In this document: positions 33,690 through 44,999 of the stretch, piece after piece | Numbering within the stretch: the stretch's first letter is position 1 | How the letters are laid out: each line of letters opens with the position of its first letter | Assembly: GCF_023898315.1 (NCBI RefSeq) | Contig: NC_064614.1 | Location: 1,056,612,432-1,056,676,431 of the forward strand | DNA from: Schistocerca nitens | Taxonomy: Eukaryota; Arthropoda; Insecta; Orthoptera; Acrididae | DNA length: 64,000 nt | Reading direction: 5' to 3' | The notes under the pieces: generated by a model | Told to the model about the DNA's origin: nothing | What the model saw: the letters and a program-made list of their open reading frames with translations, nothing else | Databases searched by the model: none | Translations under genes and position numbers: made by a program

Positions 33690-33895
33690 TATCAATTGTA
33701 GCTCGGCACCTTAGCCCTATCTCTGTTAAGTCATCCACGTTTCCAACCTCTAAATATCGCTTAACCCACTAACCAACAAAAGTCTTTGACTTTCTAAGAA
33801 TTTTAGCAGCAGCTCCAAATGAAAGCTTTGATCCCTTTGGACGATTTACAAGGAACACTGTGTCGTGGCGCTTCAGATATTTTACATTCATTTTA
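33690..33895 (-). pseudogene. Tc1/IS630-type helix-turn-helix fragment
   Basis: On the minus strand from ATG 33892: M-N-V-K-Y-L-K-R-H-D, then F-G-A-A-A-K-I-L-R-K-S-K-T-F-V, a stop, and W-V-K-R-Y-L-E-V-G-N-V-D-D-L. This is the N-terminal HTH of a Tc1-like transposase. AG|GTAAGT follows at about 33667, a good splice donor match. No ends or catalytic domain were found. Confidence 0.5.
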
Positions 33896-33899
33896 AAAT

Positions 33900-34752
33900 G
33901 AAACTTACAAAACAAAACATTCAATTCTCACACTGTTTATCTGTACAGTGTGCAAAAGTGCACTGATTACTGATTCGAGACCACTAGCAGAGATGTTGCT
34001 GTGGATGTTACATTTAAAATTACGGGTAACACTTTCTTGTGGAACTGACTGTACATTGCAGTATAATATTTTGATGGAAGTGAACCCTAACGTCAGAATC
34101 ATTTGGCTCCATTTCTAACATAGGTAGATGATAGCAATCAAACTGACACCACGCTAGTGTCCACTCATATTTTCTTTAGTATCTGCATTTGAGGAAGAGT
34201 TTCACTGGGTTATTATCAGAAAAAAAAGAAAAAGGAGAAATGCGGGCAGGACTCGCGCTCCGAGGGTTTCGTAAAAACATAATTATGTAGATTTCAAGTT
34301 CATCCATTCCGAGTATCAATAATCTCGACGTTTATTCCCTATTATCGATTTCGATACTGGTAGGATATCCTTCCGAGGGATTCCAAGACATTTGAGAATG
34401 TGTCCATTTTGAGTATTAAGTTTAAATTTTTTCTGTGATTTTGCATTAGCTATTGTAAATTATCATTTATTTTATTGATTATACAGTTATATTAACATGT
34501 TTCGCTAGTTGGCAGCTTCAGATACTTACACTTCATATGCTCTCGTCCCTTTTGCGATTACTGGTTAGATTTCCATAAATCTCCAGAGAAGAATACGGTA
34601 TGGCCGGTAACTGGGCTATTGCTGTTACCCAACTGTCGAATTGCTGTGTGGAACATTTAAATTGATATTTTATGGGGTATTGAGACCTCATTCCAAACAC
34701 TGGAAGTACTCCAATGTTCAGAAAAAAACAGAGCGGCTTCAACGGCTGAAGA
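33900..34752. other. Unassigned sequence
   Basis: No motif or repeat recognised. A 75-codon frame at 34533-34760 (minus) has no known resemblance. Confidence 0.3.
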
Positions 34753-34859
34753 TAGGACATTCATATTCACAGGACATATACGTTAGTATGTTCTGGAGAA
34801 ATGATTAGCATTTCAGTCACCTCGGTTCAGCATGCGTTCTGTTGTCCATTAGGCACAGG

Positions 34860-36148
34860 GTCCGCCATGCGCCCAGATAACTTGTTCAATGCGTGATGAC
34901 ATCGACGCAAATAAGGCGCAAATGGTGTCCTGTAGTATAGCTATCCATGTTGCTGTCACCAGGTTACATGGTTATCAGTAGTGGTTGGCATTGAGTCACA
35001 GCGCTGCCCCTGTCGTTTCACCAAATCGCACACCTTTTAGATAGACGACAGGTCTGGTGATCTGGTGGACCAGAGAAAAAGGTTGACATTGTGTGACATC
35101 AAGTAGGCACCTGTTCGTACAGCAGCATGTGGTCGTGTGTTGTCTTGCTGAAAAAATGTCGTCTGGGGGGTTGTGCAGAAAGGGTCTGGCTGCGGGTCAC
35201 AGGATGTAATTCACGTAGGTCACACTGATCAGTGTCCTGGACACGCACCAACTGTGATTTGTGGTTGTATCCAATAGCGCCCCACACCATAAGGCCTTGA
35301 GTTGGCGCTGTATATGTTGTGCAGATGCAGTCACTGTGGCGCCGCTTCCCTCGTCTGCGGTGAATCAAAATGCGGCCATCATTTTAAAACAAACAGAACC
35401 TGGCTTTGTCCGTAAACACTATCTGATGCCATTCCTGACACCATTGACCTCGTTCCATAGCATGCTTCTGCACATTCAAGTCCGCAGCTCATGGTCTAGT
35501 GGCCAGTGTTGCTGCCTCTGGATCACGGGGTCCTGGGTTCGATTCCCGGCCCGGTTTGGGGATTTTCTCTGCCCAGGGACTGGGTGTTTGTGTTGTCCTC
35601 CTCACTTCATCCTCGTCATCATCATTCGTGACAGTGGCTAGATTGGACTGTGTAAAAAATTGGCCTGTGATAAAATTGGGACTTTCTACGGGCGCAAATG
35701 ATCGCCCAGGTGAGCGCCCCACAAACCGAACGCCATTATTATCATCATCTGCACATTCGTCAAAGGTAGGCGGAGAAGTGAACGACTCGCACGTAACCAA
35801 TGCCTCAACGAACGGCTACGGATATTCCTCATAGTGTACGATGTGTTACCCTGTTCCACTATTGCGCCAGAGCAGAGCAGGACGTAGATCAGTCCTGCAG
35901 TACGATTCGGATGAGGCGACGATCTTCTCGAGAATGGTCTGCATGGTGCGACCTGACCCATCTCGTCCTGTTCTTCGGCCTTTCGTGAACCATTCTGCTG
36001 CACACATGCGCTGCACCGCCGATGCAGTTCCTCCCACACTAGCAACGACTTCCCGGATGGCTCCATCACATTCTCTCACATCAATAATGGGCCCTCTTTC
36101 AAACTCACGAATTTTGTGGCACGGTTCGCGCATACTTTTGTGAGGCAT
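34860..36148 (-). pseudogene. Tc1-like transposase, broken
   Basis: From ATG 36148: M-P-H-K-S-M-R-E, then E-R-G-P-I-I and G-T-A-S-A-V-Q-R-M (HTH), R-R-T-G-R-D-G-S-G-R (linker). Below the SINE the catalytic core is visible: A-R-F-C-L (first Asp region, where D-E-S-R-F is usual) and G-L-M-V-W-G-A-I-G-Y near 35.28 kb. The second Asp position reads H-F-F-S-K-T-T-H-D-H (consensus F-Q-Q-D-N-A-R-P-H) and has lost the motif. Multiple frameshifts and stops. Confidence 0.7.
35478..35747 (+). mobile_element. tRNA-headed SINE with ATC-repeat tail
   Basis: The head has A-box-like TGGTCTAGTGGCCAG and B box GGTTCGATTCC. Its middle module GGGGATTTTCTCTGCC...GACTGGGTGTTTGTGTTGTCC resembles the one at 18.44-18.48 kb. 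The body ends CATTATTATCATCA. An 11-bp duplication TCTGCACATTC lies at 35467-35477 and 35748-35758. Confidence 0.88.
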
Positions 36149-36589
36149 CCTGCATGTCTGCTCATGTCACACTGATCCATTGCCTTCGGTTTTATAGCGA
36201 CAATGAGAGCCGGAGGCCCATTGTACTGATAGTCGGTGTTACGCTGTGATTTCGATGATCACCTTGAACCCGCGGGCCGATATGGTTCAAATGCTAATCA
36301 TTTCTGCAGAACATACGAGTACTAATGTACATGCCCTGTGAATATGAACGTTCTATCTCTAGTCGTTTTCTGTTTTTTCTGGACATGAGTGTTCAATCGT
36401 TCCTCAGTTACGGCTATTACTTTATTTTGAAACATGACAGATCCTGTAGGTGTCGTAAACATAGACTTTCAGCAAATGTTTGCAAGGAAGATGAGGCGGC
36501 GTGACGTGCAATCGGGGGGCCTTCAGGCAGTCGTTGCTAGATTGCAGATTTATTGATTTCAGAGTTGCAGGGGATTTCACATCATCGTA

Positions 36590-37010
36590 GCTCAGCCAGT
36601 TAGCACGAAATATCTGTACCTTATACATTCAAAGCTTCCTCCTCTGGAATCACTGTACCCATTACCGAGAACCATATCAAAATCCCTGAAAATTTGGATT
36701 TTTGCTGTGATATAGTCACAAATTAACAAATTTCGGATTTGTATTTTATTTTTTACTTTGAAACGGTCCTGCTTGCCAAATTTCATGATACTAGGTCAAA
36801 GAGAAGTACCCTAAAAGTTTTGATGAGTGAGTTTTGGGAGTATCCAAAATTGGAAATGTCTCCTTATTGCACTGACTTAGAACGTTTATCTTTTTTCATC
36901 GCCAACAGGCCGTAGACCTCAGTATGTGGCATAAACGTCAACTTCATATCGCTAAACGTTCCTGAGAAAAAGGGGTCCTAACAGTCTGATAGACAGACTG
37001 GCAGCGAAGT
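36590..37010 (-). repeat. Dispersed repeat of unknown class
   Basis: Phrases such as CCAAATTTCATGATACTAGGTC and AGTTTTGATGAGTGAGTTTTGGGAG look like a repeat I have seen in several invertebrate genomes. That is memory only. No coding content; ends unknown. Confidence 0.35.
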
Positions 37011-37192
37011 GATCCTATAAGATGCTGGTCATCAGTCCCTAGGCCTACACACTACTTAATCTAACTCGAAGTAATTTACGAAGAACAACACAAACACATC
37101 CATGCCCGAGGGAGGACTCGACCTACGATGGGGAGAGCCGCGCAAGCCGTGGCGAGCCACCCTAGACCACACGGCTGCCCCGCCCGACGATC
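37011..37192 (-). mobile_element. SINE2, minus orientation
   Basis: Read on the minus strand: head GGGGCAGCCGTGTGGTCTAGG, CTCCCTCGGGCATGG and a body ending GACTGATGACCAGCATC. The 3' end is short. No clear duplication. Confidence 0.78.
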
Positions 37193-37870
37193 CAGTAAGG
37201 ATTCGGTTTATACCGACTAAGGTGTCCGCACTAAATCGGGATAGAATTTTTACAGAACCCTAAAAATGGATAGAATCCGCAGTAACAACGACGTGCCTGA
37301 CAAAAGATATCTGCGTGCATTCGTTCGTCATTACGATACTGCATCCTGCTGCATCATAAATTAAATGTATTGATACAAGTTCCTGTAACTCCACCTTCTC
37401 CAACTGGTCAAGCCCGGTGAACATTCCTAAACCCCACAGTGGATAAATAAAAGACGACTGCTTATTATTTTTATAGCTGTGTCACCAAGACAATTCGGCA
37501 AGCTTTAGCAGCTTATAATTACATACCTTATACGCACTATACAATGATGTTGTCGCAACACCTTAAGCTTTCACTTTCAACCAAAACTTTCATATCTCAA
37601 AGTAATCACTTGAGGACCATGCTGCTGATCAACAAGTTTGCACCGTCTCCACAGTTTTGGTGATAGATCTGGTCAGTGTTGGAATGATTCCGTTGGTAAG
37701 GATACAATTTATTTCCCTTCGTTCCCAGACCTGATTTCATATTTCAAGTCTAATAACTGAGCCATAAAGAGGACATTACAACTTAGTCCTCCCGCTGGGG
37801 CTCATCCACATGAATTTATTGGAAAAAAGGGCAAAGATTAATTCGTTAGATCTAGTCGACATTTGAGGAT
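37193..37870. other. Unassigned sequence
   Basis: No motif recognised. Confidence 0.3.
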
Positions 37871-37879
37871 GACTTGGAA

Positions 37880-38345
37880 CCAATAAAACTGTTGTGATGG
37901 TTGGATGGAGCTCCGCTGTAGGCTAGCCTTCTTCCTCGTAACACAGGTTGCGCGGGATAGCTTACTCTTCAGGTAGACCGGGATTGCTAGCAATTCTAGA
38001 AGCCTATAAAAGAGACTGGCAGCAGAACTGGTAATACTTTGCACGTCAGTAATCACGTATAACAAGCAGAGCCCAGTTTCAGGTCACTGAGTAAACCAGC
38101 ATATACTGCAAGTCTCGCTGCGCAGCTTAACGAGCAGTTCCATCGCAGCTCACCTACAGAGAAGCAGAACGGTAAGCTCGACGGTAAATCAGTAGCCGAT
38201 CGACAACGCAAGGCATCGCCATCGAGTAGTGTGTACGCCAGGGAGAAAGTAATATTGACCACGCCCCAGTCCTCACAAACATGCAGCGACACGTCATAGG
38301 CTGTCGTCATTGTGCAGAAGCCACGATAGCCACCTTAACTGGCGA
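37880..38345 (+). mobile_element. Candidate LTR with primer-binding-site-like end
   Basis: A TATAAA at 38005-38010, a TCAGT initiator-like motif at 38046-38050, and TGGCGACGAAG at about 38340, which resembles Ty3/gypsy primer-binding sites. The TATA-to-initiator spacing (43) is wider than normal. No partner LTR is visible and no pol sequence follows, so it would be a solo or truncated LTR. Confidence 0.3.
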
Positions 38346-38708
38346 CGAAGTAAAATTATAAAAAAAAGGCATAAGAGGAAATACCATAGTAAATTTGTGT
38401 CACTGTTGTCGTCAATACATTGCTTTGCTGTGTGTTGTGAGTGGTGATAAAAATGTAGTTCCCAGCAATAAATGTGAATTTTAAAGACTTTTTTTTTGTA
38501 CCCATCTGGTGGAACTTTTATGCGCAAATTTAAACCCTAGAATTTAGTTTTATATGGAAATTTATTTACAACATAGATTGATAATTTTTCAGGATGTAAA
38601 ATTCAGTACTCTAACAGTCTATTTAAGTGCAATATTTAACAGAACCACCCAAAATTATGTGCTTTTGTGTGATAAATAGTAAACGGCTTTGTTTAGTGCA
38701 ATAAAATA

Positions 38709-38888
38709 AACTAGAAGCATTTAAACAACACTGAAATAATTTTAAAAATAAATCCTATATAGAAAAAATAAAAATTTCAAATGATTTTTGCCCTAAAAAA
38801 ACTAGAAGCATTTAAACAACACTGAAATAATTTTAAAAATAAATCCTATATAGAAAAAATAAAAATTTCAAATGATTTTTGCCCTAAA
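38709..38888 (+). repeat. Tandem duplication, 91-bp unit x 2
   Basis: CTAGAAGCATTTAAACAACA recurs exactly 91 bases later, and the two units match throughout. It is AT-rich without coding. Confidence 0.95.
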
Positions 38889-38889
38889 T

Positions 38890-40040
38890 TTCAGTTTAAA
38901 TATACGGGTCCCAGAGATACCACCTCATGGTATACGTTACCAGAAGAGTCACTTCGCGAGTTAAGGATTAAACATCACAATATCATCAGTCTGCGTTCAG
39001 CGACATCCCCCGCCTTTAAGCTTAATCTCAAAACAATATTCGTGGAATGGTTGGCCGCCAGTCTACCAAAGTCGTTGTGTCTCTCCTCCCCCTCCCCTCC
39101 CCCTCCCATCCACTCTATCGACTGGCATACGGAGGCATACTGGATGTTTCAAGTACGACAAGCTGTCTTGTTATCAGCAATCAGTACTACGCAAGGGGCA
39201 TCATTCCACAGGTTGACAATAGCAATTACATAGGCTACCGCGAGAGGTAGTGACCGTTTCCTACAACCGCCAGCTGCCTAAGAGTCACGCCGCTTTGGAT
39301 CGGCGTCGCAAAGGTCTCCAGTTTTCGGGCTCTAGAGCTATGGCCACAGTGTTCGAGTCTCCAGAGTCTTCAGTTTTCGGTCTGTGTCCAATGTCAGCGT
39401 AGGTGAGATAGAGTTGCAAGTACAAGTGTAACAGACTCAGGCCTCTACTTGTTATCAGGCAGTGATTAAAGGTCAAGCAAGACTTCTTGTTAACATAGTG
39501 CCTGTATATAGCTCTGGCTGCTATTTGGTTTTATAAGAGTACATTATGTGGAATGTATATTAAATTTTTACCATTGTATGTGTTTTCTAAACTACATTTT
39601 CTGCCAAAGACCCCAACATCCTAAAGTGATGCAACTAAGGCGCAGTGAGTGGAGTTGTTCATATGCAGCCTCTGATCGTTGCATAAAATCTAACCTTACA
39701 CAGTATGCTACGTGGCGTATCGGTTTTCTGCTTGAACTGCTATTAAACTTTTTATTCACGATTGCGATTTCGGACTGTTACATTATCAAGTGACAGATGT
39801 AACAACGTAACTGGTTGCCAAGCGGTTTATGTTGCCATACATGTACAGCCCGACATCACGATCGTCGAAAGCTCAATGTATATTATAAATGTAGGTGTAC
39901 AACGTCCGAGTCACGCTCAGAAACGAGTCCCGCTACGATCAAGGGAGTTATACGGTGTGGTATCCGTCTATCCACAACAGACGAACAATGTTCCAGTTTT
40001 TACCTGCTTTTGCATACATAAGGGCTGGGAAGTTTCGTCC
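38890..40040. other. Unassigned sequence before the HSE array
   Basis: Two short frames only. It may contain LTR-like or Helitron 5' sequence, but no terminal motif could be fixed. Confidence 0.3.
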
Positions 40041-40043
40041 TAC

Positions 40044-40297
40044 AGAACTTTCTAGAACTTTGCACAACATCCGAGAGCATTCCAGAAAATTCGACAGTAT
40101 TCGAGAGCATTCCTCGACATTACAGAATATTCCGGAATGTTCCACAATGATCCAGGATGTTCTGGAACGCTCTGGAATAGTCTGGAATATTCTGAAAGGT
40201 TCCAGAATGTTCGGGAACATCCAGAACATCCAGGAACATCCCAGACCATTGTGGAATATTCCAGAATACTCTCGAATGTTGTGGAACGTTTGGGAAC
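40044..40297 (+). promoter_or_regulatory. Heat-shock-element-like array of alternating nGAAn/nTTCn pentamers
   Basis: AGAACTTTCTAGAAC (40044-40058) and ATTCCAGAAAATTCG (40079-40093) are perfect three-pentamer heat-shock elements. From 40079 to 40218 the sequence stays in one 5-base register of alternating TTC and GAA blocks. I count ten perfect nTTCn and eight perfect nGAAn pentamers in that register. After a one-base shift the pattern continues at 40253-40297. HSF trimers bind such alternating pentamers. It lies about 300 bp upstream of the Helitron ATG. Function is inferred; degenerate units may be decay. Confidence 0.72.
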
Positions 40298-40368
40298 ACT
40301 GGACCATTCGAAGCCTTTTTTTTTATGTTCTGGAATTCGCCACTGGTGTTGCTACCCATTGGTAGGGG

Positions 40369-40590
40369 TACATAAAGCAAGAGCCATCGTGTGTTCGAAG
40401 GCCTGTTTCTTATCAGTGACGAAGGGAGGAACAGGAAAAGTAGTGTAGTGAGTGAATAGAAGGAAACAGAGAAGTTTGAGTAGTCAAAGTGAAACAGTGA
40501 CAATATAAATCGAAAATAAAGTGTGAAAAGTATGTGAAGGGAATTTAGTGTATTATTTTGTTAATAAAGCATTGATTTGATTTATATTTC
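40369..40590 (+). promoter_or_regulatory. Candidate core promoter and A-rich leader of the Helitron
   Basis: A TATA-like TACATAAAG at 40369-40377, a TCAGT initiator at 40413-40417, and a purine-rich, A-rich leader with GTCAAAGTGAAACAGTGAC. This resembles insect heat-shock leaders. TTTATATTTCAG (40581-40592) just before the ATG looks like a splice acceptor. The TATA-to-initiator spacing (about 44) is too wide for a textbook promoter. Confidence 0.4.
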
Positions 40591-40596
40591 AGACAA

Positions 40597-43500
40597 ATGT
40601 CCAAACGGAAAGGAAGAGGATATCTTGCCAGTTCTGAAGCAAAACGGCGAAAACAAAAAGGATAGCGAAAAAACGAAACAGATGAAAAGCGCGAAACACA
40701 TCTAAAATTGCAAAGAACGAAAGTGAGCACAGTGAGAAGCAGAGAAACCGAATAACAACGAAATGAACGGACTGAAGAATCAAGAACTGTGACACAATCT
40801 TATAATAAGACTGCGAACTCAAGCCAGACATGAAAATATCATCCCGCAAGAAGCGCGGACGAGGACAAGTAAACAGTACAACCTAACAAATGAAGCATTT
40901 AATTAAGACCTGACGAAAGAATATAACGAACTCACACACATCGTAATCGGAAAAATGGATAACATCTGCCAAATTTGCAACGTGAAAATTTCTGTGGAGA
41001 AGGATTCTCTATCATGAATGGAATATTCGATTACCACCAGTGCAAACACTCCACAGGAATTTTTAGATTACGTGACCGAGGAAACTCTAGAATCAAAACA
41101 TATTCTTAAAAACATAAAATCGTACAATGAGTACTTTTGGTATCACTTCGGTCAACACTAACTGAGACGAAAACGATTATATTTTTCCTGTCCAAGGATA
41201 AATGTATCACAACATGGGACCATTATCAACCACTACCCAACGAAGAACATAAATTTTTGCAAGTATGTATCAACACAAGTGAAGAAACAGCAATTGATCA
41301 ACGAAGCACAAATATCAGTGGACTGAGACGAAAGTAGTCCAAGATGTACAGGGGATCTTACACGAATACAATCAACTGATTCACATATTCAAAACAGCAG
41401 CAGACCGAATGATTTCTGATGATTATAAAGTTACAATTCGAGGCGACGAAAGACCACATGGACAACACGAACTTCTATTTGATGCACCTCAGATAGAAGT
41501 CACCATACCAGCTTTGGGCAATGAAATTGCAAGCCGTGGCATAATTGTGCAAGGAAGAAGAGAAGGACTACAGCGCACTGCAAACACACCGCTCACATGA
41601 CGCGCTCCAGTACCCATTAATATATCTTCACCGAGAGAATGGATATGATTTTAATGTGAAAGAATCCACCCTGAAACAGGCGTAGAAGCAAACAGAAAGG
41701 TCACTTTCAAGGAGTTCTAGGCGTATCGCTTAGTGCTCAGTGACAATGAAACAAACCATGACATTCTCAACATTCGACGTCTATTTCAACATTTTCTGGT
41801 AGGTACGTAGGCAAAAACATGAGCGAAACGGAAGCTTTACATAATGCTAAATCAGAAGAAACTACGCACGGCAGAATACATACACCTTCGAGATGCAATC
41901 ATAAATGACGGAAACATTGGCGACATTGGAACAATGGTAATCTTACCCTCATCCTATATAGAAAGTCCGGGACAAATGCAGTAATACCCTCAAGAATTCT
42001 TTACCTTCATAAGAAAATATGGACGGCCTGAATTCTTTATAACATTTACATGCAGCTCGTCGCAGCTAGAAATCAAAGAGCAACTAAGATACTGACGAGC
42101 CCCGATACATCAACACGACATACTAGCCCGAATTTTCCGAGAAAAACAAAAGAGATTTATTGAATTCATCACAAAATACCATGTCTTTGGAACCGTTAGA
42201 TGTTGGATGTACTCATACAGTCTCATATAGCTATACGACAGAATTTATCCCACAGATATCGACAAAATCATCCAAGCTGAATTTCCCAGGCCATACGAAG
42301 ATCTGGAACTGTACGACATAGTAGTGGAAAACGTGAATCAGGACTATGTGAGCCATTAAATCCGAATTTGCTATTTATCAGTGATGAAAAAGGTACAAAA
42401 AATCCCCAGGATCATACTTGGACTGCACACTAACCGGAGTTGATTGTTATTCAAATACAGAAGACGATAACCGAAAAACGGTTCCTTCACAGCAAATATA
42501 CTAACACGAGACAGAGTTGAACTGGAAATAGATAATCAAAGGCTACTACCATATAACACACTATTTTTCCAAATGTTCCAAGTACACATATACGTAGAAT
42601 ACTGAAATACAGGGAAATCCATCGAATATTTTGTAAATGTGTGAACAAAGGTAGGGATATGGCAGTATTTCAAATATCCAAAGACAGTGTACAACAAACG
42701 TGGAGCGAAGAGATCCTCATACACCAGATGGCAAGATACATCAACAGTGGAATGCAGCCTGGCGGATTTTCGGCTTTCCCAAACAAGAACGCGAACCAAC
42801 TGTGCAACATCTAACCGCACGTTTGGAGAATGGACAGAGAGTTTACTTCGCAAAAGACACTGCTAGAAATATTGCAAGCAAACCACCCCAGAATACAACG
42901 TTAACAGTGTTTTACCAACTGTGCCAAACGGATCCATTCGCGAAAACATAACTTTAAGTCGACATCCCTACCTAATAAAAGTGTAACACAACATGAAAAA
43001 TCTTTCAACCACTAACACACGGAGTTCCAGTAGTAGATCTTCCAGGACTCATGAAAACTGGCGTCCTATGCCGAGTATACACCTACACCCGAATAATGCC
43101 GAATTACAAGGGCCTCAAGACTATTGACGGCTACCTGCGCCAGACGTACAGAGAAGCATGCCAACGATTAGGACTACTGGGAAACGACCACCACGGGGAA
43201 TTATCTCTGCAAGAAGCCTCACCCAGTGCCTCAGCGGAACAAATGATAGACGTGTGCGTCATAAATCTAACAACATGCAACCCAAAGAATCCAAAACAGC
43301 TACGGGACTCCTTCAAACACAGTGTGAGTGATGACATACTGTACCGAATCCGACAAACTCACTCTGAATTGACCATCGAATTAAACGACGACATCTTCAG
43401 TGAAACACTCATTCGCCAAGAAGATAAACGTTTAGCAATAAACAACCAGATCTTACTACAAACTGGGATGTAAGCACCACGAAAACATGCTACCGCTGTA

Positions 43501-44837
43501 CTAAACTTCGAAATCACAAAGTAAAAAAGCTAGAACTATTTCAATACATTGTTCATAAAAATCACTCCTTAATGACAATCAAACAGAAATTTACAACGTT
43601 ATCATGGACCGGATCGACAACACTGGCCGAATTATTTACTCGGACGCACCGGGCGGCACCGGGAGAACGTTTCTAATAAATCTATTGTTGGCGAAAATAC
43701 GTGCTAAACAACACATCGCACTTGCACCGGCAGTCTGTGGCATTGCAGCCACACTTATGGAAGGAGGACATACTTCTCATTCTGCCGAATACAGCCGAAG
43801 AACAAGTCCCCGTATGTAAAATCTCAAGAGCATCTTGACAAGGTGAACTTCTAAAGCGAGCTAAAATTATCTTCTTGGAGGAATGCACAATGGCACATAA
43901 AAATCATTCAAAGCCATGCACAGAACATTACAAGAGTTGCGAGGAAACTCTGAAGTGCTGGTAGGAGCTCTGTTCATACTCTGAGATTTTCGACGAACAC
44001 TTAACAGTTAGCCCAAGAAAACACCAGCAGACGAGATCAATGCATGCTTAAAAAATCACATCTCTGGCGACACATACAAATTCTGCTACTAACAAAAAAT
44101 ATGAATGTTGAACTACCGAAATACGGAACAAGAGCGCATTTTTCTCAATCACTTCTACAAATTGTCGAAGGCATATATCCTACTGCCCAGGCCACCGGCC
44201 TCATTAAACTTAACAGTGACAGCTACAACATAGCCACTGCCGAAAACAAATTCATCTACCAACTTTATCCAAACGTTCTTCACAATTATACCATTCCGTA
44301 ATGGTTATTTGAAAGGACAAGTTTGGCAACTAAAAATAATATTTTCCATGATATGTATTCTAATATTCAAAAAGAAATTTCCGGTTTCCTACAGAATTTC
44401 TAAACTCTTTGCAAGTACCAGGAATGCCATTACAATGTCTCCGAGTTGAAACTGAAACTCGGATCATACTACTCAAAAATCTCAGCTCACCAAAACTATG
44501 TAATGGAAGAAGGATGATGGTCAAACAGTCATCGATGCCGAACTTATGACCCGAAAGTACAAAGGAAATACATTATTTACCTCCAGAACTCCACTGATCT
44601 CTACTTAATTGTCATTCCAATTCAAAAACTGGAATTTCCAATCAAATTAGCCTACAGTTTTAAAACTAACAAAGCGAAAGGAAAACTTTAAAATATTCCG
44701 GCATCAACTTTAATGACTCCTGCTTCTCCTACGGTTAACTTTACGCAGCTTTCTCTCGAGTAGGAAATTCTAAACATTTGTACATATATTCCCCCGATAA
44801 TGAAATGAAAGATATTGTTTATAAACAAGTATTATAA
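40597..44837 (+). pseudogene. Helitron Rep/helicase (RepHel) remnant
   Basis: A rolling-circle transposase that nicks DNA through Rep tyrosines and unwinds it with a Pif1-like helicase. The start at 40597 reads M-S-K-R-K-G-R-G. The N-terminal region is charged (K-R-R-K-Q-K, E-Q-R-N-E-R-T type). Rep: Y-P-Q-E-F-F-T-F-I-R-K-Y-G-R-P-E-F-F-I-T-F-T-C near 42.0 kb. The HUH motif expected after W-M-Y-S (42.2 kb) is deleted. The tyrosine motif reads Y-F-C-K-C-V-N-K-G near 42.63 kb, with the second Tyr replaced by Cys (codon 42638-42640). Helicase: Walker A reads A-P-G-G-T-G-R-T-F (43646-43672), with Arg for the catalytic Lys. Walker B is I-I-F-L-E-E-C-T-M near 43.87 kb. The C-terminal motif Y-A-A-F-S-R-V lies near 44.74 kb and the stop at 44835-44837. 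Many frameshifts. Confidence 0.82.
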
Positions 44838-44999
44838 ATATGTTGCCAGTATTTTTTAACTCTTATTCTGTAACAAGTATTCTAAATAGAATACGTTTTA
44901 AATATTTTTTTATCTCTTGTACTATAAAGTTTATCCTTTTTTTCCAACTATCGCACAATCTATATCAACTCCATGGGCAAATCCGAGTACACCAGCTAC

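Larger units (their letters stand above)
34755..36353 (-). mobile_element. Tc1-like element split by a SINE
   Basis: The ends share TTCATATTCACAGG and AGAAATGATTAGCATTT in inverted orientation, with TA at 34753-34754 and 36354-36355. About 1.32 kb without the SINE. One transposase frame on the minus strand. Confidence 0.83.
40044..44999 (+). mobile_element. Degenerate Helitron
   Basis: One long Rep/helicase frame with many lesions. The candidate 3' end is GGGCAAATCCGAGTACACC followed by CAGCTAC (to 44999) next to an A/T-rich target, a decayed form of a Helitron CTRR end with upstream hairpin. The 5' TC terminus was not found; the start is set at the HSE array by inference only. Confidence 0.7.

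Noticed and set aside
35499..35834. Plus-strand frame at 35.5 kb
   Set aside because: It runs through the SINE body into antisense Tc1 sequence and has no coding support.
40044..40300. CRISPR array or coding repeat
   Set aside because: The unit is a 5-base alternating motif without spacers. Frames through it are only repeats of the motif read in codons.
40120..40503. Minus-strand protein rich in Glu/Ser/Trp repeats
   Set aside because: It is the shadow translation of the HSE-like array.
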